Origin: Betaproteobacteria bacterium
GTDB lineage: Bacteria > Pseudomonadota > Gammaproteobacteria > Burkholderiales > Burkholderiaceae_C
Direction of reading: 5' to 3'
Length of the DNA stretch: 64,000 nucleotides
Assembly (NCBI GenBank): GCA_016716535.1
Contig: JADJWD010000007.1
Coordinates: 992,001 to 1,056,000, forward strand
Shown: in pieces, positions 16,818 to 25,632 of the stretch
Layout: each line of letters starts with the position of its first letter
How positions within the stretch are numbered: position 1 is the first letter of the stretch
Notes under the pieces: model-generated
Told to the model about the DNA's origin: nothing
The model's input: the letters and a program-made list of their open reading frames with translations, nothing else
Database searches by the model: none
Program-made: the position numbers and the translations under genes

Positions 16818-17204
16818 ATGAGTAATCACCTCACCGCCGGGCAGCGTGCGCTGTTGCGCGCCGCCCTGGAACAACGCCAGCATCAGCTCGACCGCCGCCT
16901 GGCCGATCACCTCGGCGGGCGCAGCCGCGCCGAGCATGCGCGCGAGGTGCTGACGCAGGACGACGACGACGCGCCGCAACGCGAGAGCGAGCGCGAGATG
17001 GACATGGCGCTGACCGACCTCGAGACGCAGGAAGTGGGCGAGGTCAGCGAGGCGCTGCGCCGCATCGACAGCGACGGCTACGGCCAGTGCACCGACTGTG
17101 GCGTCGAGATCCCGTTCGACCGCCTGCGCGCCGAGCCGTGGGCGCTGCGCTGCGTGCCATGTGAATCCAGGCGCGAGCAGAAGGCGCAGCGGCGGCGGGG
17201 CTGA
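16818..17204 (+). CDS. Short DksA/TraR-type zinc finger protein
   Basis: The 128-residue product has a helical N-terminus and a C4 zinc finger (Cys91, Cys94, Cys112, Cys115) in GQCTDCGVEIPFDRLRAEPWALRCVPC order. The family binds the RNA polymerase secondary channel and modulates the stringent response. It is shorter than E. coli DksA (151 residues) and carries acidic residues (DDDD) at the coiled-coil tip region, so it is probably a DksA-like paralogue. An in-frame ATG at 16758 would add 20 residues of unlikely sequence. It ends one base before the start region of the DUF2817 gene. Confidence 0.85.
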   Translation: MSNHLTAGQRALLRAALEQRQHQLDRRLADHLGGRSRAEHAREVLTQDDDDAPQRESEREMDMALTDLETQEVGEVSEALRRIDSDGYGQCTDCGVEIPFDRLRAEPWALRCVPCESRREQKAQRRRG

Positions 17205-17208
17205 CGTG

Positions 17209-18372
17209 ATGGACGAGGCGGTAAACCCGGCGAGAGCGGCCGCCCCATCTGACCCCGCCGATCCGGCCATCGCCGCGCCGGCCGTCTTCGCCCGCGAGTA
17301 CGAAGAGGCGCGCGAGAAGTTCCTCGCCGCGGCGCGCCGCTGCGGCGCGCGCGTGCAGCACTGGCCGCATCCGCTGGCCGGCCCGCGCGGCGAGGCGCTC
17401 GCCACCGACAGCGCCTGGGTCGGCGCCGACGATGCGCACCGCGTGCTCGTCGTCATCTCGGGCACCCACGGCGCCGAGGGGCTGGCCGGCAGCGGCCCGC
17501 AGACCGACCTGCTCTCGGGGCCGGCGCCGGCGCATCTGCCGGCCGACACGGCGTTGCTGCTGATGCACGCCGTCAACCCGCACGGCTTTGCGTGGGGGCG
17601 CCGCGTCACCGAGGAGAACGTCGACCTCAACCGCAACTGGATCGACTTCACGCAGCCGCTGCCGGCCAACCCCGGCTACGAGCGGCTGCGCGAGCACTAC
17701 AACCCGGCGAGCCTCGACGCGGCGACGCTGGCGCGGCACGAGGCGGCGATCGAGGCCTACCGGCGCGAGCATGGCGTGCATGCCGAGCGCGTCGCGCGCA
17801 GCACCGGCCAGTACGTCGACCCGCAAGGCATCTTCTACGGCGGCACCGGCCCGACCTGGGCGCGCCGCACGAGCGAGGCGATCCTCGCCGCGCACCTGGC
17901 GCAGGCGAAGACGGTGGCGGTCGTCGACCTGCACACCGGCCTCGGCCCGTGGGGCTACGGCGAGCCGATCTGCAACCACGCGCCGGGCAGCGAGCGCGTC
18001 GCGCGGGCGCGGCGCTGGTGGGGGCAAAGCGTCACCGAGCCGCTGCTCGGCACCTCGTCATCGCAGGAGAAGACCGGGCTCACCGAGTTCGGCTACGAGC
18101 GCGCGCTGGCGCACGCCGACATTGCCTTCGTCGCGCTCGAATTCGGCACCTACGGCCCGCCGCACGGCGAGCACGCGCTGCGCGACGACGCGTGGCTGTG
18201 GCAGCACGGCCGGCCGCGCGACCGGGACAACGCCGAGACACAGCGCATCCGCGCCGAGCTGCGCGAGTACTTCTCGCCTTCACGCGACGACTGGCGCGAG
18301 GCGGTGCTGTGGCGCTCGCGCCAGGTCTTCCGGCAAGCCTTGCACGGATTGGCTGGCGGCGAGTGCCGTTGA
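17209..18372 (+). CDS. DUF2817 (M14-like) metallohydrolase
   Basis: The 387-residue protein belongs to the DUF2817 branch of the zinc carboxypeptidase fold. It has SGTHGAEG with the zinc-binding His and Glu, HAVNPHGFAWGRRVTEENVDLNRNW, and VVDLHTGLGPWG for the third ligand region, plus a Glu in VALEFGTYGP that could be catalytic. Substrate is unknown. A GTG one codon upstream is an alternative start. It follows the DksA-like gene with a four-base gap, so co-transcription is likely. Confidence 0.85.
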   Translation: MDEAVNPARAAAPSDPADPAIAAPAVFAREYEEAREKFLAAARRCGARVQHWPHPLAGPRGEALATDSAWVGADDAHRVLVVISGTHGAEGLAGSGPQTDLLSGPAPAHLPADTALLLMHAVNPHGFAWGRRVTEENVDLNRNWIDFTQPLPANPGYERLREHYNPASLDAATLARHEAAIEAYRREHGVHAERVARSTGQYVDPQGIFYGGTGPTWARRTSEAILAAHLAQAKTVAVVDLHTGLGPWGYGEPICNHAPGSERVARARRWWGQSVTEPLLGTSSSQEKTGLTEFGYERALAHADIAFVALEFGTYGPPHGEHALRDDAWLWQHGRPRDRDNAETQRIRAELREYFSPSRDDWREAVLWRSRQVFRQALHGLAGGECR

Positions 18373-18451
18373 AGCGCCTGCGGCGTGCCGCCGGCGGGCG
18401 GCGCTGCCGATAATTCGCGTCCGTCGAATGTGACCCTTACGGAGCCCTGCG

Positions 18452-18688
18452 ATGCCCATTCACGAGTACGTCTGCCAGGACTGCGGCACCCAATTCGAGA
18501 AGCTGGTGCGCACCGGCGACACGCCCGAGTGCCCACGTTGCCGCTCGGTGGCGCTGGAGAAGAAGCTGTCGGTGTTTGCGACCGGCGGCGGCGAGGGCGC
18601 GAAGGCGGCCGAACTCGCCGCGATGGGGCCGTGCGGGAGCTGCGGCAACCCGAACGGGCCGGGGTCGTGCGGGTTCGGGCCGCACTGA
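18452..18688 (+). CDS. FmdB-family zinc ribbon protein
   Basis: The 78-residue protein starts MPIHEYVCQDCGTQFE and has a CxxC...CPRC zinc ribbon (Cys8, Cys11 and a second pair near residues 28-31). A Gly-rich tail adds CGSCGNPNGPGSCG. FmdB-type putative regulators are widespread, and in many Burkholderiales a copy lies near aspS; here it is not. A GATAAT box at 18409-18414 could be its promoter. Function is not established. Confidence 0.88.
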   Translation: MPIHEYVCQDCGTQFEKLVRTGDTPECPRCRSVALEKKLSVFATGGGEGAKAAELAAMGPCGSCGNPNGPGSCGFGPH

Positions 18689-19047
18689 CTGAGGACGTGC
18701 GCGCCGTCGACGGGTGGTGGCAGGATCGGGCCGACGGGGTGCCCCGCTGCGCTCGTGTCCTTCTCTTGGCTTCGCTTCGCTCGCCAACGATTCACCCTCT
18801 ACCTCGCTACGCGGGGCACCCCGTTGGCCCGATCCGGCACCGGCGTTGGTGTTCGACGAGAACAGGCCACCGTGCACGCCGAGGACGCCGGGTGGTTGGC
18901 GTAGCGAGGTGAAAGAAGGGAATCGACCGCGCACAGCGAGGGAGAGGAATGACACGAGCGAAGCCGACCACCCGGCGGCCTCGGCGCGTGAGACCGTCGC
19001 CCAGAGCGAACGGGCCTCTGAACTGCGATCCGATCGCCGCGCGGTGA
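18689..19047. repeat. Non-coding block with two inverted stem-loop modules
   Basis: Module A has 24-base arms (18724-18747 and 18811-18834) matching at 23 positions around a 63-base core. Module B has 15-base arms (18886-18900 and 18963-18977) matching at 14 around a 62-base core. The reverse complement of core A and core B both begin GTAGCGAGGT and end GACACGAGCG, so the cores are diverged inverted copies inside different palindromic arms. Both arm mismatches are G-U wobbles in plus-strand RNA. The block lies between the convergent fmdB-like gene and glcB. Several overlapping open frames cross it, but none looks like a protein family, so I treat it as non-coding. Confidence 0.75.
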
Positions 19048-21267
19048 TCAGCCCTTCTTCACCTTCAACCGCCACGCATGCAGCAGCGGCTCGGTGTAGC
19101 CACTCGGCTGCGCCAGGCCCTTGAAGACGAGGTCGCAGGCCGCCTGGTAGGCGGCACTCTTGGCAAAGCGGCCGGCCATGTTCTCGTAGGCCGGGTCACC
19201 GGCGTTCTGCTTGTCGACGACCGCGGCCATGCGCTCGAGTGTGGCGCGCACCTGCGCCTCGGTGACGACGCCGTGGTGCAGCCAGTTGGCCATGTGCTGG
19301 CTGCTGATGCGCAGCGTCGCGCGGTCTTCCATCAGGCCGACGTTGTGGATGTCGGGCACCTTCGAGCAGCCCACGCCCTGGTCGACCCAGCGCACGACGT
19401 AGCCGAGGATGCCCTGGGCGTTGTTGTCGAGTTCCTGCTGCTTTTCCGCCTCGGTCCACTTCGCCGCCTTGACGACCGGGATCGTCAAGAGGCCGTCGAG
19501 CAGCGCCTCGCGCGTCGCGGCCGGGTCGGCGGCGGCATCGGCCTTCTCCAGGTCCTTCTGCACCTTGAACACGTCGACCTGGTGGTAATGCAGCGCGTGC
19601 AGTGTCGCCGCGGTCGGGCTCGGTACCCAGGCCGTGTTGGCGCCGGCGCGCGGGTGGCCGATCTTCTGCTCGAGCATTGCGCGCATCAGGTCGGGCATCG
19701 CCCACATGCCCTTGCCGATCTGCGCCTTGCCGCGCAGCCCGCAGGCCAGACCCACCTGCACGTTGTTGCGCTCGTAGGCGGCGATCCACTCGCTCGTCTT
19801 CATGTCGCCCTTGCGGCGCATCGGGCCGGCGTGCATCGCGGTGTGCATCTCGTCGCCGGTGCGGTCGAGGAAGCCGGTGTTGATGAACGCGATGCGGTCG
19901 GCCGCGGCGGCGATGCACGCCTTCAGGTTCACCGACGTGCGGCGCTCCTCGTCCATGATGCCGAGCTTCACGGTCGCCTGCGGCAGCCCGAGCAGGCGCT
20001 CGACGCGGCCGAAGAGCTCGCTCGCGAAGGCCACTTCGGCCGGCCCGTGCATCTTCGGCTTGACGATGTACACGCTGCCGCGGCGGCTGTTGCGGATGCC
20101 CGGCGTGGCCAGGCCCTTCAGGTCGTGCAGCGCGATCGTCGTCGTGACGACCGCGTCCATGATGCCTTCGGGGATCTCCCGGCCTTCGTCACCCCACAGG
20201 ATCGCCGGGTTCGTCATCAGGTGCCCGACGTTGCGCACGAACAGCAGCGAGCGGCCGTGCAGCGCCACGTCTTCGCCGCGCGGGCCGGTGTACTGGCGGT
20301 CGGGGTTCAGGCCGCGCGTGAAGGTCTTGCCGCCCTTGCTGACCGCTTCGGTCAGTGTGCCTTTCAGGATGCCGAGCCAGTTGCCGTAGGCGAGCACCTT
20401 GTCGTCGGCATCGACGACGGCCACCGAGTCCTCGAGGTCGAGGATCGTCGACAGCGCCGATTCGAGCACGAGGTCGGCGACGCCCGCGGGGTCGGTGGCG
20501 CCGATCGCGTGGCCGCGGTCGATGCGGATGTCGATGTGCAGCCCGTGGTGCGACAGCAGCACCGACGAGGGCGACCCCATCTCACCCTGGAAGCCGACGA
20601 ACTGCGCCGGGTTCTTCAAGCCCACCGTGGCGCCGCCTGCCAGCGTCACCGCGAGCTGGTTGTCGACGACGGCGTAGGCGACCGAGTCGATGTGCGAGCC
20701 GCGCTTCAGCGGCACGCAGCGGTCGAGCACGTAGCGCGCGTACTCGATGACCTTGGCGCCGCGCTTGTCGTTGTAGCCGGGGCCGCGCGACAGGTCGACG
20801 CCCGAGCCGTCGGCTTCGGGCAGCACGTCGGTGCCGTACAGCGCGTCGTACAGCGAACCCCAGCGCGCGTTGGCGGCGTTCAGCGCGTAGCGCGCGTTGG
20901 TGATCGGCACGACGAGTTGCGGGCCGGCCTGCAGCGCCAGCTCGGCGTCGACGTTCTTCGTCGTCGCGCGCAGGCTCTTCGGCTCGGGTACGAGGTAGCC
21001 GATCTTCTCCAAGAAGGCGCGGTACTTGGCCCTCGCGCGCGCGCCGGTGATCGGCCCGGGGTTGGCCTTGTGCCAGGCGTCGAGCTCGGCTTGCAGGCGG
21101 TCGCGCTCGGCCAGCAGCGCCGCGTTCTTCGGCGCCAGGTCGCGCACGAGGGCGCCGAAGCCGGCCCAGAAGGCCTCGCGCTCGATGCCGGTGCCGGGCA
21201 GCACCTGGTCGTTGACGAAGTGGAAGAGCGAATCGGCCACTTGCAGGCCGTGGACGGTGGTGCGCAT
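19048..21267 (-). CDS. glcB: Malate synthase G
   Basis: GlcB condenses glyoxylate with acetyl-CoA to malate. The 739-residue length is typical of the G isoform. Recognisable segments are the HGLHIDI and DLEDSVAVVD regions of the TIM barrel, GRSLLFVRNVGHLMTNPAI with the active-site Arg, the NTGFLDRTGDEMHT region, and GLMEDRATLRISSQH with the catalytic Asp. It begins nine bases after the HAD dehalogenase stop, so both are on one transcript. It would consume glyoxylate made from glycolate. Confidence 0.97.
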   Translation of the reverse strand: MRTTVHGLQVADSLFHFVNDQVLPGTGIEREAFWAGFGALVRDLAPKNAALLAERDRLQAELDAWHKANPGPITGARARAKYRAFLEKIGYLVPEPKSLRATTKNVDAELALQAGPQLVVPITNARYALNAANARWGSLYDALYGTDVLPEADGSGVDLSRGPGYNDKRGAKVIEYARYVLDRCVPLKRGSHIDSVAYAVVDNQLAVTLAGGATVGLKNPAQFVGFQGEMGSPSSVLLSHHGLHIDIRIDRGHAIGATDPAGVADLVLESALSTILDLEDSVAVVDADDKVLAYGNWLGILKGTLTEAVSKGGKTFTRGLNPDRQYTGPRGEDVALHGRSLLFVRNVGHLMTNPAILWGDEGREIPEGIMDAVVTTTIALHDLKGLATPGIRNSRRGSVYIVKPKMHGPAEVAFASELFGRVERLLGLPQATVKLGIMDEERRTSVNLKACIAAAADRIAFINTGFLDRTGDEMHTAMHAGPMRRKGDMKTSEWIAAYERNNVQVGLACGLRGKAQIGKGMWAMPDLMRAMLEQKIGHPRAGANTAWVPSPTAATLHALHYHQVDVFKVQKDLEKADAAADPAATREALLDGLLTIPVVKAAKWTEAEKQQELDNNAQGILGYVVRWVDQGVGCSKVPDIHNVGLMEDRATLRISSQHMANWLHHGVVTEAQVRATLERMAAVVDKQNAGDPAYENMAGRFAKSAAYQAACDLVFKGLAQPSGYTEPLLHAWRLKVKKG

Positions 21268-21276
21268 GGTGGTGGT

Positions 21277-22020
21277 CTAGGGCTTGGGAGTTGTCGTTGG
21301 ATCTCGATGCGGGTCGGCAGGAACGATCGCCAGCACGTCGCGCAGCGTGCGCCCGATGTGTGTCGGCGCGGTGCCCAGCTCCTCGGGCGGCGCGCCGTTG
21401 CGGTTGACCCACAGCGTCGTGTAGCCGAACCAGGTGGCGCCGATGGCGTCCCAGCCGTTGCTGCTGACGAAGAGGATGTCGCGTGCCGGCAGGCCCAGCG
21501 CCGCGGGCCCGAGCGCGTAGGCCGCGGGGTCGGTCTTGAAGCGGCGCACGCTGTGCACGCTGAGCACCGGGCTCACCAGGTCCGCCAGGCCCGCGCTCTT
21601 CAGCGCCACGGCCAGCATGTCGGGGTCGCCGTTGCTGAGGATGCCGGCCGGCACGCCGCGCGCATGCAGCGCTTCGAGCACCTCGCGGCACTCGGGGTAG
21701 GCCGAGAGGTGGTGGTACTGGTTCATCAGCCGCTCTTCGGCCGCGGCATCGAGCGGCAGCGCCAGGCGCGCCGCGGCGTGGCGCAGCGCGTCGCGCGTCA
21801 CCTGCCAGAACGGCCGGTAGTGCTCGGCGCCGGCGCTGCTCATCGTGATCAGGCGCGTGTACTCGATCTGCTTGTCGCGCCACAGCAGCGCGAGGCGCTC
21901 GCCGTGCCCGGCGAACAACTGCTCGGCGAGGTGCGCGACGCTGTAGACATCGAACAGCGTGCCGTAGGCGTCGAACAGCACGGCGCGCAGCTTGGGCGGG
22001 CTTTTGGGTGGCATCGCCAT
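21277..22020 (-). CDS. (S)-2-haloacid dehalogenase (type II, HAD superfamily)
   Basis: The 247-residue product has HAD motif I FDAYGTLFD (nucleophile Asp17), motif II SNGDPDML, a Lys in RFKTDP, and motif III SSNGWDAIGA, the combination that marks type II L-2-haloacid dehalogenases rather than generic HAD phosphatases. With chloroacetate the product is glycolate. It heads an operon with glcB and is divergent from a LysR gene, consistent with two-carbon acid use. The actual substrate is an inference. Confidence 0.87.
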   Translation of the reverse strand: MAMPPKSPPKLRAVLFDAYGTLFDVYSVAHLAEQLFAGHGERLALLWRDKQIEYTRLITMSSAGAEHYRPFWQVTRDALRHAAARLALPLDAAAEERLMNQYHHLSAYPECREVLEALHARGVPAGILSNGDPDMLAVALKSAGLADLVSPVLSVHSVRRFKTDPAAYALGPAALGLPARDILFVSSNGWDAIGATWFGYTTLWVNRNGAPPEELGTAPTHIGRTLRDVLAIVPADPHRDPTTTPKP

Positions 22021-22093
22021 GCGCCAGGACTCTATTCGAAACGTCGATCGGCATTAAGCGCGTCCAGCGCCATGGATTTTTGCGTTCGGCGCG

Positions 22094-22099
22094 CATAAT
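22094..22099 (+). promoter_or_regulatory. Candidate -10 hexamer of the LysR gene
   Basis: CATAAT ends eight bases before the ATG at 22108, with no Shine-Dalgarno. It lies in the 87-base region shared with the divergent haloacid dehalogenase gene. Confidence 0.35.
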
Positions 22100-22107
22100 C
22101 GCCGGCC

Positions 22108-23070
22108 ATGGATCGGCTCAAGCAGATCGAATCCTTCGTCGCGGTGGCTGCCAAGGGCAGCCTCACCGCGGTGGCCAGCGCCGAGGGCGTGGCGCCGGCG
22201 GTCATCGGCCGGCGCATCGACGGCCTCGAAGAGCGCCTGGGCGTCAAGCTGCTGCGCCGCACGACGCGGCGCATCACGCTGACGCACGAGGGCAGCGCCT
22301 TCCTCGAAGACTGCCAGCGCATCCTCACCGACATCGCCAACGCCGAGGCGAGCGTCAGCGCCGGTGGCGTCAAGGCGAGCGGCCACCTGCGCGTCACGGC
22401 GCCCGGGGGCTTCGGCCGCCGGCACGTCGCGCCGCTGGTGCCGGGGTTCATCACCCAGCACCCGGAGGTGAGCCTGAGCCTGAACCTTTCCGACCGCCTC
22501 GTCGACATCGTCAACGAGGGCTACGACTGCGCGATCCGCGTCGGCGACCTGCCCGACTCGAACCTCGTCAGCCAGCGGCTGGCCGACAACCGCCGGCAAT
22601 GTGTGGCCGCGCCCGCGTACCTGGAGGCCGCCGGCACGCCGGCGACGCCGGCCGACCTGGCGAGGCACCGCTGCCTGACGCTCAGCTCCGAAGCGAGCCA
22701 GACGCGCGGCTGGGCTTTCCGCGTCGACGGTGAACTGACGCACGTGCGCCCGCCGGCGCGGCTGGATTGCAGCGACGGACAGGTGCTGCATCAGTGGTGC
22801 CTGGCGGGCCTGGGCATCGCCTGGCGCAGCACCTGGGAGGTCGAGCGCGACATCGCCGAGGGGCGCCTGGTCGAGGTGCTGGCCGAGTACGCGGCGCCGG
22901 CCAATGGCATCTACGCCGTCTTCGCGCAGCGCCGCCACCTGCCGCTGCGCGTGCGGCTGTGGATCGACTACGTGAAGCACCACTACGCCGACGCGGCGTT
23001 CTGGCGGCGCGAGGAGGTCTGGCCGGTGGCGGAGAACGCGGCTGGATCACGCGGCGTGGAGCGCGGGTAA
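22108..23070 (+). CDS. LysR-family transcriptional regulator
   Basis: The 320-residue protein has the N-terminal winged helix-turn-helix (residues 1-60, with ERLGVKLLRRTTRRITLTHEG) and the periplasmic-binding-like effector domain. Divergent transcription from the haloacid dehalogenase-glcB operon across 87 bases suggests it controls that operon, as is usual for LysR genes. The effector may be a haloacid, glycolate or glyoxylate; the sequence does not say which. Confidence 0.9.
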   Translation: MDRLKQIESFVAVAAKGSLTAVASAEGVAPAVIGRRIDGLEERLGVKLLRRTTRRITLTHEGSAFLEDCQRILTDIANAEASVSAGGVKASGHLRVTAPGGFGRRHVAPLVPGFITQHPEVSLSLNLSDRLVDIVNEGYDCAIRVGDLPDSNLVSQRLADNRRQCVAAPAYLEAAGTPATPADLARHRCLTLSSEASQTRGWAFRVDGELTHVRPPARLDCSDGQVLHQWCLAGLGIAWRSTWEVERDIAEGRLVEVLAEYAAPANGIYAVFAQRRHLPLRVRLWIDYVKHHYADAAFWRREEVWPVAENAAGSRGVERG

Positions 23071-23200
23071 GTCCCGTCACGGAGACTTCGGGCCGCTGCG
23101 GATACTTCGCGGCAAAGAGGTTACTCGGAAGTAAAGGCCGGGCCGCCGTCGGCGCCGCCGCGCGAGCCCGTGACCTCGCGCCCGCCTGCCCCGCCGCCCC

Positions 23201-23890
23201 GTGCCGCCTTCCCCCGTCCCCGCCGAGACCTTCACGTCGCCCTGGCCGGCCGCGGCCGCGCGCGCGCGCGGCCGTGCCGACAAGCGCGAGGCCGTGCTTC
23301 GCACGGCGGTGCGCCTCTTCAACGAGAAGGGTTTCCACGCCACCTCGCTTGACGAGGTCGCCGAGCGGCTGCACGTCACGAAGCCGACGCTGTACTACTA
23401 CGTCGAGAGCAAGGAGGCGATCCTCTTCGCCTGCGTGGAGATCGGCCTGGAGATGGTGCGCGAGGGCATCGCCGAGGCGGCCAAGAGCGGCGGCAGCGCG
23501 CTGGACAAGCTGCGCGCGTGCATGCGCGCCTACGCCAGCGTCGTCACGCGCGACTTCGGCATGTGCGTCATCCGCGTCGGCGAAGAGCCGCTGCCGGCCG
23601 ACAGCCGCCGGCGCCTGCGCGCGCTGAAGGCGAAGATCGACCACGAGTTCCGCAGCCTCATCGAGCAGGGCATCGCCGAAGGCGTGATCGCGCCGTGCGA
23701 CGCCAAGCTTGCCGCGTTCACGCTGGCCGGCGGCTTGAGCTGGATCGGGCGCTGGTACGACCCGGCCGGCCCGCTGGACGCCGACACGGCCGCCGAGCGC
23801 TGCATCGCCGTGCTGCTGAACGGCATCGTGCCGCGCGCGCCGGCGGCGAAGCGCGCGCCGAAGCCGGCGGCCCGAAAGGCAAGAGCATGA
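23201..23890 (+). CDS. TetR-family regulator heading the transporter operon
   Basis: From a GTG at 23201 the product is 229 residues. The helix-turn-helix reads TSLDEVAERLHVTKPTLYYYV after a conserved ...RLFNEKGFHA segment, and a ligand-binding helical domain follows. The first 25 residues are Pro/Ala/Arg-rich, so the true start may be later. Its stop overlaps the start of livG (ATGA), and it is therefore probably the autoregulated repressor of the whole operon through the acyl-CoA synthetase. Confidence 0.87.
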   Translation: MPPSPVPAETFTSPWPAAAARARGRADKREAVLRTAVRLFNEKGFHATSLDEVAERLHVTKPTLYYYVESKEAILFACVEIGLEMVREGIAEAAKSGGSALDKLRACMRAYASVVTRDFGMCVIRVGEEPLPADSRRRLRALKAKIDHEFRSLIEQGIAEGVIAPCDAKLAAFTLAGGLSWIGRWYDPAGPLDADTAAERCIAVLLNGIVPRAPAAKRAPKPAARKARA

Positions 23891-24726
23891 GCGCCGCCGC
23901 GCCGGTGCTCGAAGTCGACGGCCTGACACTCGCCTTCGGCGGCGTGAAGGCGCTCGACGGCGTCAGCCTGCAGGTGCGCCCCGGCTCGATCACCTCGGTG
24001 ATCGGCCCCAACGGCGCGGGCAAGACATCGCTTTTCAACACCATCTCGGGCTTCTACCGGCCGGGCGCCGGGCGCATCGTCTTCCGCGGCGACGACATCA
24101 CGCAGGTGCCCGCGCCGCGGCGCGCGAAGCTGGGGCTGGCGCGCAGCTTCCAGAACATCGCGCTTTTTCGCGGCATGACGGTGCTGGACAACATCAAGCT
24201 CGGCCGCCACGCGCACCTGAAGACGAACCTGCTGCAAGCGCTTGCCTACCGCGGCGCCGCCGCGCGCGAAGAGGCGGCACTGCGCGCCGACATCGAGCAG
24301 CGCATCATCGACTTCCTCGAGATCGACCACATCCGCCACGCCTCGGTGGCGGCGCTGCCGTACGGGCTGCAAAAGCGCGTCGAGATGGCGCGGGCGCTGG
24401 CGATGCAGCCGCAGGTGCTGATGCTCGACGAACCGGTCGCCGGCATGAACCGCGAGGAGACCGAGGACATGGCGCGCTTCATCCTCGACGTGCGCGACGA
24501 GTGGGGCGTGACGGTGCTGATGGTCGAGCACGACATGGGCATGGTGATGGACCTGTCGGACCACGTCGTCGTGCTGAACTTCGGCCAGGTCATCGCCGCC
24601 GGCGTGCCGCGCGACGTGCAGGACAACCCAGAGGTCGTGCGCGCCTACCTCGGCTCGGGCGACATGTCGCGGCTGCGCGCCGGGGCGGCGGCGGCGCGCG
24701 CCGGAATGGCGGGGGCCGCGCCGTGA
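23887..24726 (+). CDS. livG: Branched-chain-type ABC transporter ATPase (LivG)
   Basis: The 279-residue ATPase has Walker A GPNGAGKTS, Q-loop ARSFQN, the LivG-type degenerate signature LPYGLQKRVEMARAL, Walker B VLMLDEPVAGMN and the switch His in VEHDMG. It is one of two ATPases energising the HAAT-family importer encoded here. ATGA overlap with the TetR gene and GTGA overlap with livH show tight coupling. The transported substrate may be an organic acid rather than an amino acid, given the linked acyl-CoA synthetase. Confidence 0.93.
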   Translation: MSAAAPVLEVDGLTLAFGGVKALDGVSLQVRPGSITSVIGPNGAGKTSLFNTISGFYRPGAGRIVFRGDDITQVPAPRRAKLGLARSFQNIALFRGMTVLDNIKLGRHAHLKTNLLQALAYRGAAAREEAALRADIEQRIIDFLEIDHIRHASVAALPYGLQKRVEMARALAMQPQVLMLDEPVAGMNREETEDMARFILDVRDEWGVTVLMVEHDMGMVMDLSDHVVVLNFGQVIAAGVPRDVQDNPEVVRAYLGSGDMSRLRAGAAAARAGMAGAAP

Positions 24727-25616
24727 ACGACTCGGGCTTCGACTGGCTCTTCCTCGCCGAGATCTCGCTCGCCGGGCTCGGCAGCGGCGGGCTGCTGGCG
24801 CTGACCGGGCTCGCCTTCGTCATCATCTACAAGGCCACGCGTGTCGTGAACCTGGCCATCGGCGAGATGCTGATGATGGCCGCCTATGTGTTCTTCGCGT
24901 TCGCCGCCGGTGCCGGGCTGCCGATCTGGGCGGCCATCTTCGGCGCCGTGCTGGCCTCGGGCGCGCTCGGCGCGCTCGTCGAGCGCACGATGATCCGGCC
25001 GATGCTCGGCGAGTCGCCGATCTCGACCTTCATGGTCACCGTCGGGCTCGCGTCGATCCTCGTCGGCATCGTCGAGCTCGTCTGGACCGCCGACCCGCGC
25101 CGGCTGCCCGAGTTCATGCCCACCGACCCGGTGCTGCTCGGCCAAGCGATGGTCGCGCCGAAGGTGTTCTACGGCTTCGTCGTCACGGCGCTCCTGATCG
25201 CCGCGGTGCTGCTCGTCTTCCGCTTCTGGCGCGGCGCGGTCGCGCTGCGCGCCACCGCGTCGGACCAGGCGGCGGCGTATTCGATGGGCATCGACGTGCC
25301 GCGCGTGTTCTCGCTGGCGTGGACGGCGGCGGCGATGATCGCTGCGGTGGCCGGCATCGTCGTCGGCGCGATCGGCGGCATCTCGTCGACGATGGGCGTG
25401 TTCGGGCTGTCGGTGCTGGTCGTCGTCATCGTCGGCGGCCTCGACTCGGTGGCCGGCGCCCTGCTCGGCGGCCTGCTCGTCGGCCTCGTCGAAGCGTGGG
25501 CCGGCGCGTACCTCGGCGGCGAATACAAGATGCTGGCCACCTTCTCGCTGCTGGTCCTCGTGCTGCTGCTGCGCCCGTACGGGCTCTTCGGCACGCACGA
25601 GATCGAGCGGCTGTAA
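24723..25616 (+). CDS. livH: Branched-chain-type ABC permease (LivH)
   Basis: The 297-residue, very hydrophobic protein has about eight membrane helices and the LivH-type segments LTGLAFVIIYKATRVVNLAIGEMLM and RATASDQAAAYSMGIDV before the EAA-like loop. It forms one half of the transmembrane channel with LivM. The start is a GTG overlapping the livG stop (GTGA). Confidence 0.92.
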   Translation: MNDSGFDWLFLAEISLAGLGSGGLLALTGLAFVIIYKATRVVNLAIGEMLMMAAYVFFAFAAGAGLPIWAAIFGAVLASGALGALVERTMIRPMLGESPISTFMVTVGLASILVGIVELVWTADPRRLPEFMPTDPVLLGQAMVAPKVFYGFVVTALLIAAVLLVFRFWRGAVALRATASDQAAAYSMGIDVPRVFSLAWTAAAMIAAVAGIVVGAIGGISSTMGVFGLSVLVVVIVGGLDSVAGALLGGLLVGLVEAWAGAYLGGEYKMLATFSLLVLVLLLRPYGLFGTHEIERL

Positions 25617-25632
25617 AGGGGAACGAGGACCC

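Noticed and set aside
18437..19124. Overlapping open frames on both strands across the non-coding block after fmdB
   Set aside because: They share no recognisable fold, use Arg/Ser/Ala-rich sequence, have no ribosome-binding sites, and coincide with inverted repeats.
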